Source: a bacterium (GTDB taxonomy: Bacteria; Desulfobacterota; DSWW01). From it: a stretch of 64,000 nucleotides of DNA. Positions 43,976-51,910 of this stretch are shown in pieces. How positions within the stretch are numbered: position 1 is the first letter of the stretch; the number at the start of each line of letters is the position of its first letter. The DNA lies in contig JANQFG010000005.1 of NCBI GenBank assembly GCA_028277985.1, forward strand, positions 18,891 through 82,890, read 5' to 3'. The position numbers were made by a program, and so were the translations under genes. Under the pieces are notes generated by a model, which was not told where the DNA came from, ran no database searches, and saw only the letters and a list, made by a program, of their open reading frames with translations.

Positions 43976-44003
43976 AGAGGGGGGGAGGCTTCGGCCCGAA
44001 AGC

Positions 44004-44771
44004 CTACTTCCTCCTTCTTACGGCCTTTAGGCATAGAATGACGCCGACGGGCAGCAGCAGGGCAGCCGTCAGGTTCTTCCAGCCAGCCCCTGTCGCCGAT
44101 CGCGTCACGGTCATGGAAGCCTCTGCTGCGGTCCCGGGCGTCCAGAGGACGGATCCGAAACAGAACTCATCGTCCTTGTCCGTGAGACCGTCGCAATCGT
44201 TGTCCCTTCCGTCCGCACACGTCGGCGTGGCCGGCGGTCCTTCCACGACACCCGGATTCACTTCCGGATTGATATCGTCACAGTCCTGAAGCGGATAAGG
44301 ACAATTCTCGCTCGCCTCTGCCCCGAACCCATCCTGGTCGTTGTCCACGCATGGCACACACCCGGGATCCTCCAGGTCGGAGGCCCCATCACAGTCGTTG
44401 TCCGCAAGGTCTTCGCACGTGAGATCGCCGTCCGGTCCCTCCTCCGCATCCGGGTGGACATCCGGATCCGAATCGTCACAATCAGACCCTCCGCATAGGT
44501 CGCTCACGTAGGTGTCTTGGTCTTCATCCATCGGATCACCACCGCACTGCCCATCCAGACAGGTGTCGTCCATGGTGCATTCGTCCAGGTCGTCGCAGGT
44601 CGTCCCGTTGGTGGTAGAGAAATCGTTCACACAGATGCTCTGCTCGCAGGTGTCGATCGTGCAAGGGTTGTCGTCGTCGCAATCTTCGTTGACCGAACAT
44701 GCAAATGCCCGGGCAGGGGACAAGCCGAGAACCAATAGAGAGAATGCCGCCACAATGATCGTCTTCTTCAT
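44004..44771 (-). CDS. Surface-anchored MopE-type Cys/Asp-rich protein
   Basis: A 255-residue exported protein with signal peptide 1-23 (cut near AFA-C). A disulfide-rich segment with C-x5-CDDDNPCTIDTCEQ-type motifs is followed by three MopE-like metal-binding units of the form SDCDDSDPDVHPDAEEGPDG...DNDCDG (about 95-215). The C-terminal helix WKNLTAALLLPVGVILCLK ends in AVRRRK, like the tails of the proteins at 7557 and 22866. The start at 44771 follows AGGAAGCGAC. Likely binds Ca or Cu at the cell surface; the precise role is unknown. A terminator follows. Confidence 0.82.
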   Translation of the reverse strand: MKKTIIVAAFSLLVLGLSPARAFACSVNEDCDDDNPCTIDTCEQSICVNDFSTTNGTTCDDLDECTMDDTCLDGQCGGDPMDEDQDTYVSDLCGGSDCDDSDPDVHPDAEEGPDGDLTCEDLADNDCDGASDLEDPGCVPCVDNDQDGFGAEASENCPYPLQDCDDINPEVNPGVVEGPPATPTCADGRDNDCDGLTDKDDEFCFGSVLWTPGTAAEASMTVTRSATGAGWKNLTAALLLPVGVILCLKAVRRRK

Positions 44772-45001
44772 GTCGCTTCCTCTTACGGGACGTGTGAGCG
44801 ATCGGATATTCGAACCGTTGCGGCATATTCTAAAATACATGCTAATGTTATTTCAAGAAGAAAGTGATGACTGTTAGACAATTGTTTTGAATAATTGAGG
44901 GTTCATAATAATCAACCAATACTTTAGTATTTCTTTCTAACAAATCAATTTAGAATAGATAATTGTACAGGAAATCTCGGGGAATGCGTAAGAAATGAGA
45001 A

Positions 45002-45030
45002 AAGGGGTTAACCTTTTCGGCTAACCCCTT
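45002..45030 (-). terminator. Terminator after tRNA-Arg
   Basis: Perfect 9-base arms AAGGGGTTA / TAACCCCTT with an 11-base loop. T-rich sequence follows on the minus strand, and CTTTTT follows on the plus strand, so it can work in both directions. Confidence 0.85.
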
Positions 45031-45038
45031 CTTTTTGA

Positions 45039-45114
45039 TGGAGGGCGATGCGCGATTCGAACGCGCGACCTTTGGTTCCGGAGACCAACGCTCTATCCCC
45101 TGAGCTAATCGCCC
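45039..45114 (-). tRNA. tRNA-Arg (CCG anticodon)
   Basis: 76 bases with encoded CCA. The acceptor pairs are GGGCGAT/ATCGCCC, the anticodon loop is CTCCGGA, and the T arm is GCGCGTTCGAATCGCGC. Reads CGG codons. Confidence 0.96.
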
Positions 45115-45302
45115 GTGTGCATAACCAGGTCCCTACCTTGTTTAGCACCGCCCCCCTGGTTTGTCAACGAGGAGAGGGGCTTAACCCTTTGAGCCGCCTC
45201 GAAAAATCGTGCTCTACAAACCTTGCATCCAAAGAGGTGAATCGCGATCAAGAAGCGCCCTCTGAAGGCAAATCGAGGATCCATCCGGGAGGTTTCCACC
45301 CC

Positions 45303-46604
45303 ATGAACATGGAGAAGATGATCGTCTACAACCTGTTTCCACTGCTGGCAGGACGCTTCCCCAGGTGGAAGGAGCATTTCGGCAGGGCGGCGAACATGGG
45401 GTTCAACTGGGTATTCGTGAACCCGATTCAGCTTCCGGGCGCCTCAGGCAGTCTCTACTCCATCGCGGATTACTTTCGCTACAACCCGCTCCTGGTGGAT
45501 CCGGAAAGCAAACAGACGGCCGAAGAGCAGGTCAGCAATATGGTCCGCGCAGCAAAGAAGGCCGGCCTCCGGATGATGATAGACCTCGTGATCAATCATT
45601 GTTCGGTGGATGCTGATCTTCTCAAAAAGCACCCCGAGTGGTTCGTCTGGCAGAGCGATGGAAAGATCGCCCACCCCGGGTGCAACGAGAACGGGCGAAA
45701 GATCGTCTGGAAGGACCTTGCGCGGTTCGATCACAGGCACACCCGGGACAAGGACGGCATGTACCGGTTCTTTCGCCGCGTCATGGACCATCTGCTGGAC
45801 CTGGGATTCCAGGGATTCCGGTGCGATGCGGCCTATCAGGTGCCGGCAAGCCTGTGGAAACGTCTCATCGGTGAGACGAAGTCAAAACGGCCGGAGACGG
45901 TCTTTGCCGCCGAGACCCTCGGATGCACGACCGAGCAGACTCGAAGGACCGCCGCCGCAGGCTTCGACTACATCTTCAATAGCTCCAAATGGTGGGATTT
46001 CAACGGCCACTGGCTCCTCGAGCAGTACAACCTCACCCGGGATCTCGCCCCCTCCATCGGATTCCCGGAGAGCCACGATACGCTGCGGCTGTGCGACGAG
46101 CTCGAGGGCAACGTGAACGGGCTGCGGCAACGGTACCTGTTCGCATCCCTTTTCTCCGCCGGGGTCATGATGCCCATCGGCTTCGAGTATGGGGCACGCA
46201 GAAAACCGCATGTGGTCAAGACCCGGCCGAAGGACTGGGAGGAGCCCTACGTGGACCTGACACCCTTCATCCGGGAAACAAATACCATCAAGCGGGCACA
46301 CCCGGTGTTTCAGGAGGAGGCCCCTACGGAAGTCCTGAGCAACGGCAACCCGAACGTTCTCGTCATGTGGAAGGGTTCCCTTAAGACACAGGAGGAAGCC
46401 CTGCTGATCCTCAACAAGGACATTCATAACCGCCAGACATTCTCCACGCCCCGGATTCACGATCTGGTGCAGGCCGGGGCCCCTCTCGTGGACGTCTCGC
46501 CAGGAATCCGACTGGACTACATCCCGGACCCCTTCTCTTACGAACTCGCTCCCGGCCAGGGAATCGTGCTCATCACGAATAGGGATGAGGTGCCGGAGGA
46601 CTAG
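45303..46604 (+). CDS. GH13 alpha-amylase-family glucan enzyme
   Basis: A 433-residue TIM-barrel enzyme acting on alpha-glucans, with no signal peptide. The catalytic residues are the nucleophile Asp near 176 in GFRCDAAYQ, the acid Glu near 204 in FAAETLG and the third acid near 259 in PESHD. Earlier family motifs are DLVINH and NPIQLPGASGSLYSIADY, the latter close to GlgE-type maltosyltransferases. A maltosyltransferase, amylase or branching role cannot be separated by eye. ATG 45303 follows GGGAGG; an in-frame extension to 45048 would overlap the tRNA. The neighbouring glucan cluster supports a role in glycogen turnover. Confidence 0.85.
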   Translation: MNMEKMIVYNLFPLLAGRFPRWKEHFGRAANMGFNWVFVNPIQLPGASGSLYSIADYFRYNPLLVDPESKQTAEEQVSNMVRAAKKAGLRMMIDLVINHCSVDADLLKKHPEWFVWQSDGKIAHPGCNENGRKIVWKDLARFDHRHTRDKDGMYRFFRRVMDHLLDLGFQGFRCDAAYQVPASLWKRLIGETKSKRPETVFAAETLGCTTEQTRRTAAAGFDYIFNSSKWWDFNGHWLLEQYNLTRDLAPSIGFPESHDTLRLCDELEGNVNGLRQRYLFASLFSAGVMMPIGFEYGARRKPHVVKTRPKDWEEPYVDLTPFIRETNTIKRAHPVFQEEAPTEVLSNGNPNVLVMWKGSLKTQEEALLILNKDIHNRQTFSTPRIHDLVQAGAPLVDVSPGIRLDYIPDPFSYELAPGQGIVLITNRDEVPED

Positions 46605-47140
46605 AGAAAAAGGGGACGGATCTATTTTTCTGTCCGGACGTTGCGAGGGCACCGAAGGTGCCCGTGGCAACCTCCATCGGGCACCAGCGTACGTGAAGCT
46701 GGGGGGTTGCTTCGCTTCGCTCGCAATATCCTTGTTTGGGGTCAGGCAAAGGAACGGTAGTCCAGGTCCGGAAAGATGTTGTCCTGCCTCTCGACGGAAA
46801 GAAAAAGGGGACGGATCTATTTTCTTTGTCCGGACGTTGCGAGGGCACCGAAGATGCCCGTGGCAACCTCCTTCGGGCCCCAGCGTAGGTGAAGCTGGGG
46901 GGTTGCTTCGCTTCGCTCGCAATATCCTTGTTTGGGGTCAGGCGAAAGCGGACAAAAAGGGGACGGATCTATTTTTTTGTCCGGACGTTGCGAGGGCACC
47001 GAAGGTGCCCGTGGCAACCTCCTTCGGGCCCCAGCGTACGTGAAGCCGGGGGGTTGCTTCGCTTCGCTCGCAACATTCATGGTTTGCAGAGTGGGGTTGC
47101 TTCGTCACTGCTTCGCAGGGATGGCTTGAAACGGAGACGA
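46605..47140. repeat. Array of three long REP-like repeats
   Basis: Units at 46607-46746, 46802-46942 and about 46954-47072 share AAAAAGGGGACGGATCTATT, a 32-base stem-loop (first copy 46640-46671, GGGCACC-gaa-GGTGCCC inside GTTGC/GGCAAC arms), a CCAGCG block and CTTCGCTTCGCTCGCAA. The first two end in GGGGTCAGG. Between units 1 and 2 sits a copy of the GH57 gene end. The region has no gene of its own. Confidence 0.9.
46742..46798 (-). pseudogene. Orphan 3' end of a GH57 branching-enzyme gene
   Basis: 57 bases aligned without gaps to 47141-47197. Five mismatches, all in third codon positions and all silent: both read SVERQDNIFPDLDYRSFA and stop. Remnant of a second GH57 gene or allele. Confidence 0.8.
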
Positions 47141-48733
47141 TCAAGCGAAGGAGCGATAGTCGAGGTCCGGAAAGATGTTGTCCTGCCTCTCGACGGATAA
47201 GAGCCACTCTTCGTCGATGGTGCCCTCATCCGCATCGGCCAGAAGCTTCTGCAGCCGGGAGAGGTGGCCCCTCGTTCTCTGAGAGGCATACTCGACCATG
47301 GTCCCGGAGTTGATCATGAAGGCCCAATCGCTCGCCTGGGCAAGCAGCAACTCCCTGCCGGCCTGATCGAAGGCCCGCTTTGTCAGGCCCTCGGCCTCGC
47401 GCTTTCCCCTGGCCTCCATCTGCCTGGCCGCCCAATGCAGATGCGGATAGATCCAGTCGTTGCTTCTGTTCAGCCAAACCTCGTTGAAACCCTTGTCCCC
47501 CCAGCTGGACATGCAGGGCGTGGCAACCTCGTGCGTCGGGCACTCATTCAGGTATTGGGAAAGAGTGACGGGGCGGATCTTCCGCCGCCCGGAGGCGAGC
47601 CTGCGGAACAGCCGGTCGAGCCATATCGGCCCTTCGAACCACCAGTGCCCGAACAGCTCCGCGTCAAAGGGTGCGACAATCACCGGCTTCCGGTTCATGA
47701 CCGAGGCGATGTGGGAGGCCTGGGCCTCCCGACGGGCAACAAAGTCTTCGGCATGGAGGTCCGCCTTTTGTCTCGCCCGCTTCGGGTCGTAGAGATCCTT
47801 CTGGTCCCCCTTCCCGGTCACCCGGTGGTACTTGAAGCCGGTGTCGATACGGATGCCGTCACGATGGATATGGGGCCCTATGTAGTCGACATCCAGGTCG
47901 TACCCGATATCCCGGTAGAACTCCCGATAATCGTAGTCCCCGGGATAACCCTCGATCGAGCTCCAGACCTGCTTGGATGATTCCGGGTCGCGACCGAATG
48001 CAGCCACGCCGGACGGACAGTAGACCGGTGCATAGACACCGTTGCCCGGCTGCGGACTGGCCCGGGTAATCCCGTGGGTTTCCAGGATCGTGAATCGAAT
48101 CCCCTGCTCCTCCAGTAAGCCGTCCAGACCCGGAGCGTAGGCACACTCAGGCAACCAGAAACCTTTGGGCGGTTGTCCGAAAAGGCGGTGATGGTGGTCC
48201 ACACCGACCCGGATCTGGGCCCGGGCAGCAGAGGGGTCGATCGAGAGGACCGGCAGATAGCCATGTGTGGCGGCACTGGCAATGATCTCCAGCTTGCCGA
48301 GGGCCTGCAGCCGCCCGAATGCCTTGACCAGATCCTTCCTGTAGTGATGAACGTAGGCGTCGCGAATCCGTCCGTGGAGCTGGTGGTACATTCGTGCGAG
48401 GGTGTTCATTGCGGGCTGTGACCGGGTACGTTCCATTTCCTTTTCGGAGAGGTCCTGCAGATTTTCGAGCCTCCTCTCGTAGCGTGACTGGAGCAGAGGG
48501 TCGAGCAGCATCGATGAAAGCGTGGGGGTGAGTGAAAGGGTCAGGCGAAAATCCACTCCGTCCTGCACGAGCCCGTCGAGCACCAGCAGGAGGGGAATGT
48601 AGGTGTCCGTGATCGCCTCGTAGAGCCAGTTCTCTTCGAGGGAGTCCTCGTACTCCGGGTGCCTCACATATGGGAGATGGGCGTGGAGAACAAGGGCCAG
48701 GTAGCCTTCTTGAGACCCCGCCTCATCCTTCAT
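47141..48733 (-). CDS. GH57 1,4-alpha-glucan branching enzyme
   Basis: A 530-residue cytoplasmic enzyme that creates alpha-1,6 branches in glycogen. Motifs are HAHLPYVRHPE near the start, the nucleophile Glu near 195 in FWLPECAYAPG, the acid Asp near 355 in PFDAELFGHWW, and the C-terminal DUF1957 helical domain. It is like the branching enzymes of Thermus and Thermococcus. AAGGAAG sets ATG 48733, overlapping the DUF4912 gene by 11 bases. It is the last gene of the minus-strand run GWD-isomerase-GT4-DUF4912-GH57. Confidence 0.92.
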   Translation of the reverse strand: MKDEAGSQEGYLALVLHAHLPYVRHPEYEDSLEENWLYEAITDTYIPLLLVLDGLVQDGVDFRLTLSLTPTLSSMLLDPLLQSRYERRLENLQDLSEKEMERTRSQPAMNTLARMYHQLHGRIRDAYVHHYRKDLVKAFGRLQALGKLEIIASAATHGYLPVLSIDPSAARAQIRVGVDHHHRLFGQPPKGFWLPECAYAPGLDGLLEEQGIRFTILETHGITRASPQPGNGVYAPVYCPSGVAAFGRDPESSKQVWSSIEGYPGDYDYREFYRDIGYDLDVDYIGPHIHRDGIRIDTGFKYHRVTGKGDQKDLYDPKRARQKADLHAEDFVARREAQASHIASVMNRKPVIVAPFDAELFGHWWFEGPIWLDRLFRRLASGRRKIRPVTLSQYLNECPTHEVATPCMSSWGDKGFNEVWLNRSNDWIYPHLHWAARQMEARGKREAEGLTKRAFDQAGRELLLAQASDWAFMINSGTMVEYASQRTRGHLSRLQKLLADADEGTIDEEWLLSVERQDNIFPDLDYRSFA

Positions 48734-49700
48734 CTTGATCTTCCTTCTCGCCCGGCGTTGAAGGTGGGCTCGAGGGAAGGCCGGAAACAAAAAGGCGCTC
48801 ACACAGCGTGGAGAGGTCGGCCCGGGCGGTTCCTTCAGGCTTCCTTGCGGCAGCCCTTTCAAACCGAGCGCCCTTCCCTATCGGAGGGAACTCCCGTCTG
48901 CGCTCGTAGGCCGCCTCCAGCCTCACCCGCAGCTCCTGGCTTGCATCGACCGGCAGGGGGTGCGATTTCCGCGGTGTGGCCACGTCCACCTCTGCACTCA
49001 TCGGGCGGATCGGTTCCCCCCCCGCTCGGCTACGAACCGTCCTTTCTTCATGCAAGCTCTGCCTTGCCGGCGGTACAGTCGGTGCGGGCAAGGGCCGGAC
49101 CTCGTGAATCCTGTCCACCTCACGAGCCGCCACGGGTGCCTCGACAGGCTCCGCATGGACGACTCCATCGACCTCCACAACCCGAAGGCTCTGCTCTCCC
49201 GCTTCACCGCAAGGCCAGGCACGAGGGGTATCAGCCCGGTTCGATCTTGCGATCTCGTGGAATCGGCCGTCTCGTCCCTGAAAGCCTAGACCGACGACGT
49301 AGGATCTCTCCGGGTTCAATAGGTTCACGTACCAGTTTCGCGCTTCCACGTTGACCTTCACGTCGAACCTTCCCTCCGGGCGAACGTCCCCCTGGGGCAA
49401 GGACGTGACATCGTGGAACCGCAGCAAGGCCTGAGGCCGAAGGGCCCCCTTCTCGACCAGGGCCTGCACGAAGTCGATCCCATTACCCGAGACTTCCCAG
49501 TAGACATGGACCCGATAAGGATCGACCGGGAGAAGAACGATTCTCGTTTCTCCGTAGGCCGCGGGAAGAGTCCCGTCCAACTCGAGTGAAAGATGCTCTT
49601 CAACCTTCCCTCGGGTCTCGCTCCGACGGGAACGCCTCTTCACCTCGACCGATCCACTGCTGCCGGGCGGCTGCAACCCTATGCCATCCTTTCGGGCCAT
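48723..49700 (-). CDS. DUF4912 domain protein
   Basis: A 325-residue protein. DUF4912 (about 40-160) has RIVLLPVDPYRVHVYWEVS, LRFHDVTS and NWYVNLLNPERSYVVGLGF, an Ig-like beta fold often found beside GH57 and GT4 glycogen enzymes. After it lies a low-complexity Pro/Arg/Glu-rich tail (about 180-325). The function of the family is unknown; a glucan- or enzyme-binding scaffold is inferred from linkage. The ATG at 49700 is chosen because the domain begins soon after; a start at 49778 is possible. Confidence 0.8.
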   Translation of the reverse strand: MARKDGIGLQPPGSSGSVEVKRRSRRSETRGKVEEHLSLELDGTLPAAYGETRIVLLPVDPYRVHVYWEVSGNGIDFVQALVEKGALRPQALLRFHDVTSLPQGDVRPEGRFDVKVNVEARNWYVNLLNPERSYVVGLGFQGRDGRFHEIARSNRADTPRAWPCGEAGEQSLRVVEVDGVVHAEPVEAPVAAREVDRIHEVRPLPAPTVPPARQSLHEERTVRSRAGGEPIRPMSAEVDVATPRKSHPLPVDASQELRVRLEAAYERRREFPPIGKGARFERAAARKPEGTARADLSTLCERLFVSGLPSSPPSTPGEKEDQDEG

Positions 49701-49793
49701 CTCATTCCGTTCTTCCTGGACATGGATCGTGACCCACGATCCGGCTCTGTCATGACAACGAGGTGATACTATGCGCAAGTCGCTGCTCCCCTG

Positions 49794-50951
49794 TCAACGA
49801 TCGTAGACCGAGAGGACCTGATCCGCCACGGTAGCCCAATTGAAGGCTTCCTCCACCGCGATCCTGCCGTTTCGGCCCATCCACCTCGCCCTTTCGAAAT
49901 TGGTGAACAGAGTGCCGAGCCCCCAGGCGATCGAGTCCGGGTTCGGGTAGACCTTCAGGCCGTTCACCTCGTGCCACACGTACTCGTTCGGCCCCCCGTG
50001 GTTCGAAACGACCACCGGCTTGCCGGCGCTCCAGGCCTCGAGCACGACGATCCCGAAAGGCTCGTTTCTACTCGGAACACAAACCACATCGCAGGCCCTG
50101 TAAAGGTCCACGAGATCCCAGCCCTTCTTGAACCCGACAAAGCGGGTTGCATGCCACACTCCGAGCTCATTGGCGCGATGCTCCACGTACAAACGCATCT
50201 CCCCATCACCGGCAAGGACGAATCTCGCCTCCGGATAGTACTTGAGAATGGCCGGAATCGCCTCCACGAGTAGATCCGGGCCCTTCTGCTCGACCATGCG
50301 GCCCACGAAAAGAACCATGGGATCCATGGGGCCGATGTCGTAGCCGCCCCGGATGCCGCCCGGATCGATCCAGCCATCGAAGTGATGGGGGTCCACACCG
50401 TTGTAGACCACCGATACCTTCCAGTCGGGGAGCTCGTACATCCACATGACCTCGTCCTTGAGGGCACGCGACACGGTGATCACCCGGTCTGCGCAAAAGG
50501 TCCCTCTTCGTTCCCCCTCTCGAACGGCCTCGGAACGACCGCTGCAGAAGATGTTTCCGCATCGCCCGTATTCGGTCGAGTGGATCGTGAGGATCCCCTT
50601 CCGGCCCCGCCCCTCCTTGATCCATATGAGGGCGTTCGAGGCGAGCCAGTCATGCGCGTGCACTACGTCAAAAGGCCCCACGAAATCCTCGGTCTGGTAG
50701 ACGTGGTCCACAAAGGATCTACACATGTTGTTGATCTCTTCGACGAAGTCCACGTTCAGTTCGAAGGGGCAACGGTGATAGTGCACCCCTTCTATGCAGT
50801 CGTACGCGCCCTGTCCGTAGCCCATCCGGGTGTAGACATGCACCTCGTGACCCTTCCGCTCCAGGGCGGCCGCAAGCTCGGTCACGTGGACCCCGACCCC
50901 TCCGACCGGAATCGAGTAAAGGGTTTCCCAGGACAACAAGGCGATTCTCAC
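49794..50951 (-). CDS. GT4-family glycosyltransferase, glycogen-synthase-like
   Basis: A 385-residue GT-B retaining glycosyltransferase. The N-terminal Rossmann half has the glycine-rich loop in SIPVGGVGVHVTELA and VVHAHDWLASNA. The C-terminal half has FVGRMVEQKG and the E-x7-E motif (EPFGIVVLE) that binds the nucleotide sugar. The loop and HDW motif are typical of the GT4 enzymes that make alpha-glucan in place of GlgA. It starts with GTG at 50951. With glgC at the right edge, ADP-glucose is the probable donor. Confidence 0.88.
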   Translation of the reverse strand: MRIALLSWETLYSIPVGGVGVHVTELAAALERKGHEVHVYTRMGYGQGAYDCIEGVHYHRCPFELNVDFVEEINNMCRSFVDHVYQTEDFVGPFDVVHAHDWLASNALIWIKEGRGRKGILTIHSTEYGRCGNIFCSGRSEAVREGERRGTFCADRVITVSRALKDEVMWMYELPDWKVSVVYNGVDPHHFDGWIDPGGIRGGYDIGPMDPMVLFVGRMVEQKGPDLLVEAIPAILKYYPEARFVLAGDGEMRLYVEHRANELGVWHATRFVGFKKGWDLVDLYRACDVVCVPSRNEPFGIVVLEAWSAGKPVVVSNHGGPNEYVWHEVNGLKVYPNPDSIAWGLGTLFTNFERARWMGRNGRIAVEEAFNWATVADQVLSVYDR

Positions 50952-51085
50952 TTCGCGTGTCTCCGGTATCTTCCGCCTGGATCAGGCTTGAATGGCTCAA
51001 AAGGGCCCATGGATGTCCAGAAGGCACCTCCCAAATTGGATGCCGTACACGGGCCGCAGGGCTTAAAAAAGTGCCTCTCAGGGCC

Positions 51086-51910
51086 TCATTCGGCCCTTCT
51101 GGTGTTGAACATGCGGAGGAGACGGTCGCGGACCTGAATGAGAACCGAGGGGGGCTCGGGCCACACCTCCATGATGCCACAGCCTGAGAAGCCCCGTTTC
51201 TTCATTCGATCCACAAAGCCCTCGATCCCCGAGGGGTCTTCTGCGGATGCGCCCGAGAACAGGGGTATGTGGGTGTCGTCGTCCCCGTAGTTCTCGTGAA
51301 GGTGCAGATGCACGATCGGAACGTGGGGGGCCAGCCGATCGATGAATCCGAGATAGTCATTGTTCGTGGCAGGACACAGGTTGGCATGCCCCAGGTCGAG
51401 GCACATACCCACCCGTGTGCCGGCGTCGTACCCTGCATCGGCAAGCCTGGCAAAGAACTCGTTGAACTCCTCTGGTTCGGAATGGGGGACGTTCTCGATG
51501 GAGAGCCGAATCTGTAGGTCTGCGAGGCGGTGGAGCAAGGGGGTCAGAGCCTCCTCAAAGGCCTGGAGGCCTTGTTCGGAGGCCATGTGCATGTTGAGAT
51601 TTGCTGCGCCCAGATCCTTTGCGAACTCGAGGCTCTTCAAGAGGTGCTCGTAGCCCGCGGGCTCGAGGGGATTGAGCCACCAGGGAGCGTGAACCGACAG
51701 CAGGATGTCATGCTCCAGGGCGATCCGGCCGATCTCCTGACGTTCTTCCCGTCCGATGTCGGCCTCCTCCCACCCGTCGCCCATCCCGCCCGCGTCCAGG
51801 AACCACTCGAAGGCGTCGAAGCCGTTCTCTACCGCATACTCGAAGGGCTCTGTAATGCGCGAAGCCCAAGGGGCAGTTTGGTTGCCGATCCGGACTTTCC
51901 TCTCACTCAT
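51086..51910 (-). CDS. Sugar-phosphate isomerase/epimerase-like TIM-barrel protein
   Basis: A 274-residue protein of the xylose-isomerase-like (AP endonuclease family 2) barrel. Metal-ligand motifs are visible: ENVPHS (Glu), CLDLGHANL (Asp, His), HLHLHENYGDDDTH (His, Glu, His, Asp) and a late IMEVWP (Glu). The substrate is unknown. It overlaps the GWD gene by 8 bases, so it is translationally coupled to glucan phosphorylation and might convert a related sugar. An isomerase, epimerase or endonuclease-fold hydrolase are all possible; the first two fit better. Confidence 0.8.
   Translation of the reverse strand: MSERKVRIGNQTAPWASRITEPFEYAVENGFDAFEWFLDAGGMGDGWEEADIGREERQEIGRIALEHDILLSVHAPWWLNPLEPAGYEHLLKSLEFAKDLGAANLNMHMASEQGLQAFEEALTPLLHRLADLQIRLSIENVPHSEPEEFNEFFARLADAGYDAGTRVGMCLDLGHANLCPATNNDYLGFIDRLAPHVPIVHLHLHENYGDDDTHIPLFSGASAEDPSGIEGFVDRMKKRGFSGCGIMEVWPEPPSVLIQVRDRLLRMFNTRRAE

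Noticed and set aside
46573..47080. Overlapping short open frames in the repeat array
   Set aside because: They follow the repeat units in several frames and encode the same low-complexity peptides; no ribosome sites.
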